DNA from: CAZZDA01 sp964652585 | GTDB lineage: Bacteria; Patescibacteriota; Patescibacteriia; UBA1544 | Assembly (NCBI GenBank): GCA_964652585.1 | Contig: CAZZDA010000033.1 | Coordinates: forward strand, 1 to 11,748 | Length of the DNA: 11,748 nt | Direction of reading: 5' to 3' | Shown: positions 11,738 to 11,748 of the stretch, piece by piece | Layout: each line of letters opens with the position of its first letter | Position numbering within the stretch: position 1 is the stretch's first letter | Translations under genes and position numbers: made by a program | Notes under the pieces: generated by a model | The model's database searches: none | What the model saw: the letters and a program-made list of their open reading frames with translations, nothing else | What the model was told of the DNA's origin: nothing

Positions 11738-11748
11738 GAATGTATAAT

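Noticed and set aside
1..11748. Recoded UGA (Gracilibacteria/Absconditabacteria code)
   Set aside because: nrdJ and the mini-protein end at TGA followed by terminator or non-coding sequence, and the long genes contain no in-frame TGA.
1..11748. CRISPR array, phage or insertion sequence
   Set aside because: No regularly spaced direct repeats, no transposase or integrase, and no phage structural genes are seen; the tandem 7-mers have no spacers.

Overview
The window is a gene-dense, moderately AT-rich bacterial segment that most resembles a Candidate Phyla Radiation (Patescibacteria, Parcubacteria-like) genome. The supporting signs are a transketolase present only as its C-terminal half, a class II (B12-dependent) ribonucleotide reductase, an SMC protein of about 900 residues with no recognisable hinge, weak or absent Shine-Dalgarno (SD) sites at many genes, and short intergenic repeats. 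TAA, TAG and TGA all terminate convincing genes, so the code is standard and UGA is not recoded as glycine. The assignment is an inference; no 16S or ribosomal protein marker is present.

Layout. 1-237: tail of a possibly decayed gene. 267-2290: transketolase C-terminal half and a PfkB-family sugar kinase, both ending in a 7-bp tandem repeat that supplies the stop codon and the C-terminal residues. 2291-2431: a REP-like palindrome and a promoter. 2432-2860: a dual-specificity-type protein phosphatase. 2861-5406: a terminator, then a promoter carrying two NrdR-like boxes, driving the class II ribonucleotide reductase nrdJ. 5407-5842: a 436-base gene-free region with a large potentially structured element and several perfect hairpins. 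5843-6394: a PduO-type cobalamin adenosyltransferase, which can make the cofactor NrdJ needs. 6485-8286 (minus strand): a two-zinc-ribbon protein of unknown role and a membrane-anchored SPFH/prohibitin-like protein, each with its own promoter and terminator. 8287-8428: divergent promoters. 8429-8614: a 61-residue cysteine-rich, membrane-anchored mini-protein with its own promoter, SD and terminator. 8704-11400: smc. 11454-11652: tRNA-Arg(UCU) and tRNA-His(GUG), both with encoded CCA, followed by a terminator.

How the parts work together. The clearest functional link is nucleotide supply: nrdJ, plausibly controlled by NrdR, depends on adenosylcobalamin, and the next gene attaches the adenosyl group to the corrinoid. 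The transketolase half and the sugar kinase fit pentose-phosphate or nucleoside-derived sugar metabolism, the usual carbon core of such reduced genomes. Several genes have longer open frames than are likely to be translated; promoter positions place the real starts downstream for the phosphatase, nrdJ, the zinc-ribbon protein, the SPFH protein, the mini-protein and smc. At two places a terminator's T-run lies 1 nt from the -35 box of the next promoter, showing very compact single-gene transcription units.
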